Part shown: positions 11,702 through 22,803 of the stretch, in pieces | Layout: every line of letters begins with the position of its first letter | Position numbering within the stretch: the first letter of the stretch is position 1 | NCBI GenBank assembly: GCA_949152475.1 | Contig: OX424560.1 | Span: forward strand, 39,749,719-39,813,718 | Length of the DNA stretch: 64,000 nucleotides | Direction of reading: 5' to 3' | Source of the DNA: Terebella lapidaria | Lineage: Eukaryota; Annelida; Polychaeta; Terebellida; Terebellidae | Notes under the pieces: generated by a model | What the model saw: the letters and a program-made list of their open reading frames with translations, nothing else | Database searches by the model: none | Told to the model about the DNA's origin: nothing | Position numbers and translations under genes: made by a program

Positions 11702-13084
11702 TGTAACGGGTTTACACCCTTCTGTGACGTCTTGATGAACCGGTTTCTTGGGAGGTGGGTGAGTTGTTATTTAACCGGAGCTGAAACGGTAAAACTCCGG
11801 AATACTGCTACTGCTGTACGGTTGAACTCCGGCTAGAAGTCTCTGAAGGTTGGTAGCGTGGTCTGGAATGGACCTCTTAACCGTTGTCCGACTGCTAATC
11901 TGCAACTGCACCTGTAACGTAAGAATCCGGAGGCGTTTCCGTCATCGGGTACTGCAACTGCTCCGTCGGGTTACCGCTTTACTGCAACAGCTCCGTCAGG
12001 TTTCCGCCTTACTGCAAACTGCGACTGCACCTAGAGTAGAGAATCCGGGAACGTTGCCGTTTCCGAATACTGCAACCGCTCTGCCAGGTTCCGCCGCACT
12101 GCAAACTGCTCCGGTTGGCTCCGCCTCACCGCAACCTGCGACTGCACCTGAAATGGGGTATCTCGGAAGTGTTCTCACTTCCGGTTACCGCAACCGCTCC
12201 GTCAGGTACTGCCTCTGCAACTCCGTCGTCCGGTACCGCCTCTGCAACTGCTTCGTCGTTCCCGTCTCTGCAACTGCTCCGTCCGATACCGCCTCCGTAG
12301 TTGCTCCGTTGAATTCCACCTCCGTCTCCGTCTCCTTCCTTGGTGATCTGGGTTCTTGGATCACCCTAAGACGTCGTTACAACTTGGTCTTAACCGACTG
12401 TGGTCTTATCTCCCTTCACTCCGTATTACTTTCTTTTCCGGTGAACTAACTTTATTATAAATTCCAGTTCCCTAACGAACACGGAAAAACAACTCGGTTG
12501 AAGTTTTCATGTTTATTTTCCAAGTGCACAGTCGGAAGACTTAACTGCTATCATCTGGATGACTCTATCCGGAACAAGGGAGTACTGTGCTATGGGAGAA
12601 GGGGTCTGCACAGGTCGACGTCAGGACACCAACTCCGCCGTCCGCTGTGAAGCGGGGGCTTTTATAGACCTGAGACCCATGTCACGTGACCAACCTATTG
12701 TGACGTCATAGTCCGCCAAAACACTGATATTTTCCGGATTTCTAAAAACACTCTAGAACCAATCAGTGGCTGACACGTCACCTTTTAAACCGAAAACGAG
12801 GCTGATCACATGACCTTCCGGAAATAACGTCATTACGTTTTTGTACTCCATTGTTCCGACTCCGTCTCCGGTTCCGTCTCCGTCTCCGGATCCGTCTCCG
12901 GCTTTACCAACATACAAATATACCAAGTTCCGAGACGGAAAACCTTCTAAACATTAACAATACGGAACCGCATGAACCTTTAAACACATATACATTTTAA
13001 TAAACGGTTATTTAACCATAATATCACAAAACACTAACAGAATTACCTAGGGGAAACTTTTGGGTACGCCCCAAAACCGTTACA
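11702..13084. mobile_element. Solo LTR candidate, or Ginger-like element (1,383 bp)
   Basis: The segment begins TGTAACGG and ends CCGTTACA, and is flanked on both sides by ATAG (11698-11701 and 13085-13088), a 4-bp target duplication. This fits a gypsy-type solo LTR. TGT...ACA ends with a 4-bp TSD also occur in Ginger DNA transposons, so the class is uncertain. Inside are degenerate CTGCAACTGCTCCGTC repeats (about 11890-12310), a TCCGTCTCCGG array (about 12855-12905), CACGTG and TGACGTCA motifs, and an AATAAA near 13000. No coding parts are seen. It looks like an old, single-terminus fossil. Confidence 0.6.
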
Positions 13085-13220
13085 ATAGGTTGGCATGAAA
13101 CCTCCATGAAAAAGTCAGCACATAGACATGTAGAGAGTTGGGGGCTTTGCCCCCAACGCTCTAATGTCAAAAATTCCAAAACGTACATTATGTCAACATT
13201 GTGTGTGGTATACAGGCCTA

Positions 13221-13287
13221 GTGTCTCGGTCAACCTGAAATGACCTGTCTCGGTCCATCTGATGCCGTTTAGATCAACCGAGACACC
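13221..13287. mobile_element. 67-bp MITE, TGTCTCGGT ends, TA target
   Basis: The left end GTGTCTCGGTCAACCTG and the inverse of the right end, GGTGTCTCGGTTGATCT, pair imperfectly. TA lies on both sides (13219-13220 and 13288-13289), as for Tc1/mariner-type MITEs. This is a longer relative of the hairpin at 9665-9701. Confidence 0.55.
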
Positions 13288-13519
13288 TATAAATACACAT
13301 CGCATCTCTCACTATTGTCTGCAAGTTGTTGAACATTTTGAAGAACAAGAATATACACTTGCTACATTTACCTCATTATAAGAGGGTCTCATAATTCAAT
13401 AATTTTTGTCGTGATACCGTATAACAAAATGTGTCCATGTAAATAACACTAACTGTTTTCCGAACACACAGCTCCCATAGTCAGACCAACGAGACAACCA
13501 TAGACGGAATTTGTTCGAA

Positions 13520-14775
13520 ATGCATACTCAGGAGAGACCAGGAAGCTATCACAGATCATAAAAAAGGTTCTGGCTTCTGGGGCCCTTCAGCGGGCCCCAG
13601 ACTCCCAGCCCTGAAACTTTTCAGAACATGGTCATCAATGAATATTTAAAGTACTAGTATAGTGAAAATATGATGTGAACTTATATGAAAGATCTCATTG
13701 ATCTGAGCAGAATGGTGTTTACGGCATGTAAATATCACAATCCATTCAAAAGTTATAGCACTTTAAAGACTGAAATCGGCAAATTTGCTTTTTCAAAACA
13801 ATTTAGCTAATTAGTATGCAAAGAGATATTCATGACGTCATCGGGGGAAGTTGTTTTAATTAGGTACTTTGATATGTATTATTCATTATTTAATGTTATG
13901 ATTATTCATCAAAACTCATTCTATACAGATTTCAATATGAATAATCAGTTTTTTTTCACTTTTTCTGTTGTTTTCAAGGTAACCAGTGACCTGTTATGGC
14001 CCATAGCAACCATGGTTGCTAGGGCCAGAAACCCACTTAGAACAGGGTACGCACAAATAAAAATGGTGCCAACTTGAGCTCTATAATAATTTATTTCATA
14101 AATAATCGACAGAAAGTCTGTGGATAGACTGACTTGGCAGTTAATGGCCATGGCAACCATGGGTAACTACGGCTATAGGGAATGACTGGTAACCATAGCA
14201 ACAGTACAGTTTGTGTGGATATTGACTATGTATGGTACATAATGATATGCACTAGTCAGATCGACAGAACCTTCAATAAGGATCATTATATCATGGATTG
14301 AAATATACTAATTAAAATTTGTTCCCCTCGTGACGTCATGAATTCTCATTGTCATCTAATTTGCATATTAATGAGCTGCTAGAACTTTTCAAGTGGCTTC
14401 TGTAATGTAGTGCTGGAAAGTCAGTTTCAAATGGCTGTAACTTTTGAACAGATAGAGATATTGATATACCGTAAAGACCATTTTGCCCAGATCATTGAGA
14501 TCTTTCATATAACAAAACATCATATTTTCACTTTACTAGTACTTTAAGTGCAATTTATTCCCAGAGAGGCCACAAAATTATCTCAGAACATAAAAAAAGG
14601 CTCTGACTTCCCGGCCCAAATGTGCAGCTTCTCTTCTCTTACAAACTTCTCAGAACATCGATGAATTTTCAAATGTAATGCAATATATCCTCAGGAAAGG
14701 CCTCAAAAATGATTCAGAACATACAGAAAGGCTCTGACTTCGGGGCCCTTCAGCGGGCCCCAGACCCTCAGCTGT
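13520..14775 (+). repeat. About 131-bp tandem repeat, three units, split by an insertion
   Basis: Units contain TCAGAACATA, AAAGGCTCTGACTTC and, in the first and third, the palindrome-like GGGGCCCTTCAGCGGGCCCC. The repeated TCAGAACA starts at 14583 and 14714, giving a period of 131 bp. The first unit (about 13520-13645) is separated from the others by the TTAA element at 13650-14543. Confidence 0.7.
13650..14543. mobile_element. TTAA-target TIR element (894 bp)
   Basis: Long inverted repeats begin AGTACTAGTATAGTGAAAA on the left and the same with one change on the right. The similarity extends about 140-150 bp inward on each side. TTAA flanks both ends (13646-13649 and 14544-14547). TTAA targets are used by piggyBac and Kolobok families. 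The second tandem unit of the host repeat (GATGAATTTTCAAATGTAATGC) shows what the unoccupied site looks like. No transposase frame is evident, so it is probably non-autonomous. Confidence 0.8.
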
Positions 14776-14952
14776 TTTTAGGTTACCGGACCTATGGTCC
14801 GATAACCTATTGGCATGGCGTTGCGTCCGTCGTCCGTCGTCCGTCGTCGTCGTCCGTCGTTCTCCTATGCTTTATAATGGGACACATTATGCCTAATATC
14901 TCACTTAATATTGAGATTAGAGACTAGGAATCAATTGTGGACATATAGGAAA

Positions 14953-17900
14953 TAGTCAGGAGGAAATTTCACACAGGGTGGAAACGTAGTACAGACTTTT
15001 TCTGTCGATTGATATGGCTTCATAATGGTCTAAGACAACCTTTTTCAGAGGGTGTGTAAAATTTTCTCCCGGGCTAACTTTTTTATGGCCTTTTTCAAAA
15101 TGGCCGACATCGAAAATTTGGTATTTTAGGAAAAAAAACAAAATTATCCTCCTGGCATGATGCTTTTGGTCTATTAAGGTGACATTTAGTTATACGGAGA
15201 TATATTCTTCATAACAATACTAATAATACCGATTCAAACGCCCCTAAAATGGAAAAAATCCAAGATGGCCGCCAAATTCTTGCCATTCTTACACAAATGT
15301 TCATAACTTTCTGCCAAATTGAGATGGGAAGCCAAGTTTGGTGTCTAACCCTGGGTTTTGGGGTATGAGGATTTCAAATATATAACCAGTTTTGTGTTTG
15401 GATGGTTTGAAGCTGCTCAGAATCCAAGATGGCTGCCAAATTTTAGCCCGATTTCGCAAATAAGCACCAATGACCGTCATATATATCAAGATAACAAGCC
15501 AACTCTGGTGGCCAGTCCTGGGCATTGGGGTATGAGGGTGCTACTTGAAGAAATACTCTTGTGTGTAGATGGTAACTGGCCAATTTATAGGTGTTCAAAG
15601 GCAAAGATAACCATTAATTAATGTGAAACATGTAAACGAACCCGTCTAATAGCACCCACTCGCACAAAATCAACAGAATCAACCACTATCAGACAAAAAA
15701 AAATATTTCTGAGCCAACTCTTCGGGAGGTCTGACCAGACTCTCACCAGACCATCCTCACCAGACCATCCTCTACATTGGGATTGCTCATCATAGTCACC
15801 ATGGAGCCCTTACAGAGTGTAACATTAGCAGAAAGGTTGCATTCAATGGGTACAGGTGTTGTATTCTTCTTCAAGCCAGATATATTCTCGATGACATTCC
15901 CAGCCACAATCTTCGATTTCTGTCTGTTCAAAGAATCAGTCTGCAGCAGCAACTTTCTGGAAAGGAAACTGTGATGGATCTGTGATCCTTAAGCATGTCC
16001 TAATTTTCAGAGCTCTATGATTCAACATCTCCGAAAACGATTTGTCATTTTTTTGTCTCATTATGTCGGTCAAAGTAGTAACCTTGAAGTCGTCCCAAGG
16101 CTCTGCAAGGGCAGCTGGGTCTCAGTATTTTCACTGACTGCCAGAATCATGAAGAACTTTTGTTTCTCATGAGTTGATCCTGACGACCTCTGATGAAATT
16201 CAGCAAGCCTCTGCTGAGATCTCATCAATGATTATCAGCTCGAGGTTTTGATACCTAACCTTTGGGGGCAGTGATGAGCTCTTCAGCAAGTGGTATATAC
16301 TTTTGTCCCACACCCCTTTGCATGGAAGCATGGTTCCGCCACTGATGGTAAATGCTTCTTTGCCAGTTGGAGCCACACATCAGAGCTTTGATGATATAAA
16401 ACTTTCCTTTACCAATATATTGAAAGTCCCCAGACATTTTCCATTCATCTTATCGATGCACCACTAGCGAGTATGAATGAAGACTTTCCCCTTGCATATT
16501 GTTCATGCACTGCATGAGAACTTGAGCCTGATTCTATGGGATTGCTAAGATGCTGTGCTCTACTGACAACTGAGCCATCTTGGTGTTGGAGCTCCGAGGC
16601 AGGCCACTCAATCTGGCAGGTCTTCCAAACTGATGTCCTCGAGGTAAGCGTCATCTAGGTTGGCTTTTGTTTCCAAGCGTCCAGCCGCCACTTGCTGGGG
16701 CAATGTGTGCCAAGGCATCTTCTGCAAGATGATTTTCTCGGATCTCTTCATGGCTACTTCAACCTCTTTGATATTATTTCCAAATAGCGCTTGCTTTTCT
16801 CTAGTAATGTTGCTGATGCTTGTCCTTTTGCCATAGTAGGAAATGCTCCCAGTCATTTAAATCCATTTCAAAGTGGTTAAGATAAAGTACCATGAGATTC
16901 TGATAATGTTTCTCACTGTTCCTACAGATGTGCAAGCTTTACCGAAAGATTTCCGTCTTCAGATCTATCATTTATTCCCAGCCAACTTCGATGAAGCATA
17001 TGGAACATCGGACCGGTTGTCGTTGTTATGGGTAGAATTTTCGTCAGATGGTTCATAATCTCTACCTGGTTTACTATCAACATTGAAGAGGGATACAATT
17101 TCAACCAGACAGGTCTTTGAGAATATCTACAGGAGGGCGTGCATAGTACATGTACCTGTCTAGTACAGATATACAGTGTAGCCACACGTAATCAATGCCT
17201 GAATCTCAGTGGCCCAGCAGTAAGAATGGAAGTGTCAGTCTGGTACTTGTCGGATCTGCAAGTATCCAAACAACATGCCGACTACAGTTTTTGAGAGGTG
17301 TGTCTGTGGCCTCGTAAATAGCCTCCATGACACTCATCTCCCTGTTGGTCAGGTATGTTTTGCCTAGTCATTGTAGCTTATCGTCTGTCTTAACCCAGCA
17401 TATTGTGCTCTGCATGTTTCTTCATGAAGGAGCGGACCATCTTCACTCTGCTTCTTGTTGCAATAATATGACCCAATATATCGAATGCAGGCGTATGCAT
17501 CAACAACATATTGTAAGTCAAGATTAGGATTCCAAGCTTTCAAAGGGATTTGATTTGCACTGACTTACCCATCAGTCTTTGTGTTTATGTTTATGTACAA
17601 CCATTTTCGTGGAGGCTATAATGTTCCAGGCTTGTTCTTCAGCAGCGTTTTTTCACTCATCTGGATCAGTGTCTGCTGGGATGGCACATAAAGGTCTGAC
17701 AAGAAGGTGGACGGAATAACCTGAACCTGTGGGTCCTGTTACCCTTCTTGCATGACTTTGTATAATTCTTGAAATGAAGCTGAACATCATTTATAATGTC
17801 ATGTAACTTGCTGTACCTCGTCTAATCAAGGTCCTCTGTGTTGATATATTTGTTAATAACGTCAACAACTTCCTCATCAAGTTATTTGTCCAGCTTAGGA

Positions 17901-18916
17901 GGATTTTATACTCAGAAAAGGCAGTGAATGTAAGTACCAATGTGAGGCCAATCTCCTCGTAGAAACTCAATTGAAACAAAGTAGTCACAGACTTTGCCAA
18001 TTTGATTTGATGGTGAAGTGATCATCAATTTCAAGAGTTTTTTTACTATCTGATCAAACATTCTGGCAGCTGTTATATGGTTTTAAATGCCTAATATAAC
18101 ATACTTGGTATTGATATGCCTGATATAATATACTTGGGTTTGATTGCTCAGAAAAAAAATATGCCTGGTAGTGGTACTGTTTATTTTGAAGTGCGAGTGA
18201 GTGCTAATTAACAGGTTTGTTAGCATGTGTTTTATTAATTAGTCCTTATCTTGGCTTTTGGACAGTTGGATAGCTTTAAACTGGCCAATCACCATTTACA
18301 ACAAAAGTATTTCTTCAGGTAGCACTCTCATACCCCAAACCCAAGGAATGGCCACCAAAATTGCCTTCTTATTTTGAATATGTGACGGTTATTGGCGCTT
18401 ATTTGCGAAATTGAGCTATTGTCTGGCAGCCATCTTGGATTCTGAGCATCTTCGAACCATCCAATCATGAAACTGGTTATTTATTTGGAATCCTCATACC
18501 CCAAAACCCAGGGTTAGACACCAAAATTGGCTTCCTATCTCAATTTGGCAGGAAGTTATGAGCATTCATGTAAAAATGGCGAGAATTTGGTGGCCATCTT
18601 GGATTTTTCCATTTTCGGGACGTTTGAATCGGTATTATTAGTATTGTTATGAAGAATATATCTCCATATAACTAAATGTCACCCTAATGGACCAAAAGCA
18701 TCATGCCGGGAGGATAATTTTTTTTTTTCCTAAAATACCTAATTTTCGATATCGGCCATTTTGAAAAAGGCCATAAAAAAGTTAGCCCGGGAGAAAATTT
18801 TACACACCCTCTGAAAAAAGTTGTCTTAGACCATTATGAAGCCATATCAATCGATAGAAAAAGTCTGTACTACATTTCCACCCTGAGTGCCATATGCTCA
18901 ATATTCCTCCTGACTA
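14953..18916. mobile_element. 3.96-kb DNA transposon with about 700-bp TIRs, 3-bp TSD
   Basis: The ends are TAGTCAGGAGGAA and its inverse. The terminal inverted repeats run from 14953 to about 15650 and from about 18200 to 18916 and share nearly all their length. AAA flanks each side. Comparison with intact 134-bp units (ATAGGAAATGATATATG) shows the target was AAA, duplicated on insertion. The internal 2.5 kb has only short broken frames, for example 16608-16856 and 16255-16437 on the minus strand, with no domain I can name. Superfamily unassigned. A 3-bp TSD fits several, such as Harbinger-like, CACTA-like or Zator-like. Confidence 0.78.
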
Positions 18917-18919
18917 AAA

Positions 18920-19690
18920 TGATATATGCTGAATATTCTCGTGACCTTGAATTTGACCTCTGACCTCATTTTCAAGGTCACATGACAAAATGGCTAATAT
19001 CTCGCTTATTATCGACTTTACAGCTTAGGAATCAATTGTGAACATATAGGAAATGATATATGCTGAATATTCTCATGACCTTGAATTTGACCTTTGACCT
19101 CATTTCCAAGGTCACAGGACAAAATTGCTAATATCTCGCTTATTGTCGACTTTACAGCTTAGGAATCAATTGTGAACATATAGAAAATGATATATGCTGA
19201 ATATTCTCATGACCTTGAATTTGACCTTTGACCTCATTTTCAAGGTCACAGGACAAAATGGCCAATATCTTGCTTATTAGCGCCTTTACAGCTTAGAAAT
19301 CAATTGTGAACATATAGGAAATGATATATGCTGAATATTCTAGTGACCTTGAATTTGACTTTTGACCTCATTTTCAAGGTCAACAGGACAAAATGGCTAA
19401 TATCTCGCTTATTATCGACTTTACAGCTTAGGAATCAATTGTGAACATATAGGAAATGATATATTCTGAATATTTTAATGATATTGAATTTGACCTTTGA
19501 CCTAAATTTCAAGGTCAGTCATTTTATTTTCAAAGTCAGATTACAAAATGGCTTATATCTCGCTTATTATCAAATTTACAGCTTAGGGGTCCATAGTGAA
19601 CATATAGGAAATGATGTATGCTGAATAGTTTGGTGATCTAGAATTTAACCTTTGATCCCATTTTCAAGGTTAGAGATATGGCGAGTTCAG
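18920..19690 (+). repeat. 134-bp tandem array with nuclear-receptor-like half-sites
   Basis: About six units of a 134-bp repeat, each containing TGACCTTGAATTTGACC, TTTGACCTCATTTTCAAGGTCA and ATATCTCGCTTATTATCGAC. It is the core of the surrounding tandem-repeat element. Confidence 0.88.
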
Positions 19691-19854
19691 TGGTCACCTT
19701 GAATTTGACCTTCAACTTTCTCGGCTTAACTCTGTATATTTCTCCGGTAACCTTTCTAGTCCATTGGGCTTTTTTTTGCATTTATTATGAAAGTATGGTG
19801 ATCAATGGGTATTCAAGTGGATTTTATACCAGGAAACCACTTTAATATTTTATG

Positions 19855-21250
19855 GTGGCGCTGGGAGGAAGATGAACAGTTGGATTCCATAGACGTATAT
19901 CTGTCATAACGTTTGTCTACAGGTAGAACATTGATTGCCTACGGAAGCCCGTAGAGGCCAGAAAATGAAAGGTGTGAAAATATATTTATCTGGCGGCCGC
20001 CACTTAATTATCTGGCGGCCGCCACTTAATCATCTGGCGGCCGCCACATAATTATCTGGCGGCCGCCACCTCATTATCTGGCGGCCGCCACATAATTATC
20101 TGGCGGCCGCCACTTAATTATCTGGCGGCCGCCACATAATTGTCTGTAGGACGTGGCTTGAAATATGAGGAGATTCTTGTAAAGCAATATACATATAGCT
20201 AATTAGGCCCTAGTATCCAAATAAAAGTCGTGACATACTAAAAATAATGAAAATACTGTTTTTAATGAGACAATGATATATGGGGTATTGTGGGGAGGGG
20301 TGAGGGTTGTTGGCATGCAAATTATTCTACAAAACCTAACTTTCTCACTTAGAATTATATAGGGATCATCAATGAATTCATGTTATTTGTTGTGGCCATG
20401 GCAACTGGGCCCTCTGCAATTATGGTTGCTACCATCGATATATAGGTTAAAGGAAACAAATAAAAACAGTGCATATTCGATGGTGGTGACAAATATTCGT
20501 AAAATGATCTGGTTAATATTTTGTGTTCCTTTTTTTCTTAGTTCTTTTCTCCTATGGATCATGTATTGAAAGTTGCCCTATGGTCCATAATACCAATCAA
20601 CGACATGAAAATATGTACATTTCATCCCCCAAACAAATATTCGTTAATTTTATTGAGGCATTCTTGGGCCATATATGTTACAATATAAATCGGCATTGAC
20701 CGATCAGAGTCACTTTGCATGTGACTAACGCGCACCACTCCTACGGGATGCTGGTATTCGAAGAGGGGGGGGGGGGGGGGGAATATTTTTTTTTTAAATC
20801 CCGGGTTAGTAACTTGATAATATCGACTTGTATATCGATAATGTATCTCAAATAAAATGTAAATTTTATTTTAAAAGGAATTTCTATGGATGGATAGACC
20901 AAAATGCTGTGTCAAAGCACTAAATAAGTGGCGGCCGCCAGATAATTAAGTGGCGGCCGCCAGATAATTAAGTGGCGGCCGCCAGATAATTATGTGGCGG
21001 CCGTGAGATAATTATGTGGCAGCCGCCAGATAATTAAGTGGCGCCCGCCAGATAATTATGTGGCGGCCGCCAGATAATTAAGTGGCGGCCGCCAGATAAT
21101 TAAGTGGCGGCCGCCAGATAATTATGTGGCGGCCGCCACTTAAATATATTTTCACACCTGGCACTAACGGTCTTCCGTAATTGCCGGTTCGTATGGTATA
21201 GCGCATGTCGTGATTATGAAAGGGATATCGACCGGACTTCTGTATAGCGC
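19855..21250 (+). repeat. Dispersed repeat W, copy split by a transposon
   Basis: The left part (about 19855-19939: GGCGCTGGGAGGAAG..GTTTGTCTACAGGT) and right part (21180-21250: GGTTCGTATGG..CATGTCGTGATT) together match the uninterrupted copy at 5655-5800. Confidence 0.72.
19940..21179. mobile_element. TIR element with inverted arrays of NotI palindromes
   Basis: The ends are TACGGAAG and CTTCCGTA, flanked by ATTGCC on both sides (19934-19939 and 21180-21185). Next inside each end is GGTGTGAAAATATATTTA, then an array of about 21-22 bp units each carrying TGGCGGCCGCCA: about 7 units on the left (19993-20142) and about 10, in inverse orientation and partly degenerate, on the right (20928-21140). 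The 6-bp TSD is confirmed by the paralogous empty site at about 5725. The interior, including a run of about 18 G at 20765, has no coding frame. Superfamily not assigned. IS3EU and Dada elements are known for 6-7 bp duplications. Confidence 0.82.
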
Positions 21251-21259
21251 CATGGCAGC

Positions 21260-22080
21260 GCGTGGGCCTGACAATATTTGCTACCTGTGTAGGTAATACG
21301 TAAATAGCCGTCAAGGCAAGGTAGTGATGAGTTCACATACTAGTAGCCTAGAGCGCTTGGGCATATATATATATTATGATGGAAGCACTCACTGAAATTG
21401 CGATATATCTGATGAAATATCACTCCCGTGTCACGAGACCGGATGGCAGGCGGGACAGTCGCTGGCGGATATAGATCGGACAGTCGTCTCCGGGTAAGCA
21501 AGAACACAGCCATCCTATGGTACCTGATGCCACGGCCTCGGAAAACTAGATTAATTAATACATGTTCTTCGAATTGTGTGTCATAGTTGCCGGCACTGGA
21601 AAGACATTTGAATCCATGTGGCCACAGGTCGGTCCATTAACGACTCTCCAATATTTCATTGTTACAGATCTTAGCTGTAGAATCGAACTTCGGTCCCTGG
21701 TGGCACTCACACCAACACAAATTCATCCGCTGATCTGTATATCAAATTGATATTTTCCGGAACACAGGTAGCCATGCAGTCCAGTCAGTTGTTACCTTGG
21801 ACCGCTGTGAAATGAACCTGCGTGTCCTAAACAGATCAGCCCACCGAAAGACATCGGACTTGCACCGTGTCAACACATTGGATCGGAGGAAATAAGAGAG
21901 ACAAACTACATCACTAATGGGCGGGTGAGAGTGCTAATATTTTTGTATCAAAATGGCATATGCTATCAACAATTTAGTATATCTAATTGATGAAATTATT
22001 ATCAGTAAGATGCAATTGTTATCAAATTCACACAGAAACCTCCAACCCATGTGGAATCTGAAGTAATCAATATAATATAA
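21260..22080. other. Intergenic, no supported feature
   Basis: The missing first exon of the Dispatched-like gene could lie here or further left, but I cannot point to it. The frame at 21562-21750 shows no domain. Confidence 0.35.
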
Positions 22081-22081
22081 T

Positions 22082-22731
22082 TGTGGCGATTTCGCCCAAA
22101 AATCACGGCAGGAGATTCTTTGTAAACACTACTCTTAACTTTGGCCGCTTCGTGTTCGAAGCACGTGCGCTGCATAGCAACGCCCTCTAATCCTCTCGCT
22201 GCATTGTGCTGTAACAATGGTCTTACGTCATCCCTCGTGTCTCGTGCTTTGGGGGTTATAAATACTCCCGATCAGCCGTCTTGTCCAAGCGGAGTTGTCT
22301 CAGTGCTGGCAAGGCGAGAGGACGACGGAGGGCTCGGCCATGAGCTCTACGTCTCTACTCACCGACTAAGGCCCCGCGAGGGCCCTGTGGATAATTGTTA
22401 TAGGGGGCCCAGGAGGGGGACCGTGCCCTGGGATGGTGCGATACAGGCTCTGGCAGACCGTCGGGCTGTCCGGGGTTCTATCTCCATGACGGACCGTCGG
22501 CGAGCCGACAGTTAACACCACGGTGATGATCCTGTATCTGAGTGTCCGTACGTCTGGCTTGTTAGGCGGACTGCTACCTGGTTAACGTTCTGAAGTAAAT
22601 ATTGTGCCTGCAGTGACCCCTTGTGAGCAGACTATCCGCGAGGATCCGGGATAGCGGGCGTGCACCCGCAGTGACCCACGGTGAGCGGACTAGCCGCGAG
22701 GATCCGGGAGAGCGGACGGCGTCAATCTTTA
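22082..22731 (+). mobile_element. Solo LTR candidate next to the Dispatched-like gene
   Basis: It begins TGTGGCGATTTCGCC and ends GGCGTCAATCTTTACA. TAAT stands on both sides, though the surroundings are AT-rich, so this duplication is weak evidence. TATAAATA lies at about 22257, and a pair of near-identical GC-rich segments (GACTA.CCGCGAGGATCCGGGA) precedes the end. A diverged relative lies at about 31347-32026, sharing CAGGCTCTGGCAG.CCGTC and GACCGTCGGCGAGCC-type sequence. No coding parts remain. Confidence 0.55.
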
Positions 22732-22803
22732 CATAATTATTAATAATAATTAAGTATTATTATGATTACCATTACTGTTGTTGTTATCCCACTGATTGTA
22801 TAG

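Larger units (their letters stand above)
14777..19775 (+). mobile_element. Tandem-repeat element (pearl/DINE-1-like architecture) with a nested transposon
   Basis: The 5' end is the family hairpin GGTTACCGGACC-TAT-GGTCCGATAACC followed by a CGTC-rich microsatellite. The 3' end near 19740-19775 is a diverged CTCCGGTAACCTTTCTAG..TTGGGCTTTTTT. Between them lie family-specific sequence, a 3.96-kb nested TIR element and about six 134-bp tandem units. Hairpin, microsatellite, tandem core and terminal stem-loop are the layout of pearl/DINE-1/Helentron-related elements. I infer that kinship from architecture only. Confidence 0.7.

Noticed and set aside
14956-15621. Frames in the left TIR and their mirror in the right TIR
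   Set aside because: They fall in non-coding terminal inverted repeats of the 4-kb element and are not shared as an intact frame by the two arms.
19993-21140. CRISPR-like array or CpG island from the GGCGGCCGCC repeats
   Set aside because: The spacing is short, spacers are near-identical, and the arrays are mirrored inside a transposon with a TSD in an animal genome.
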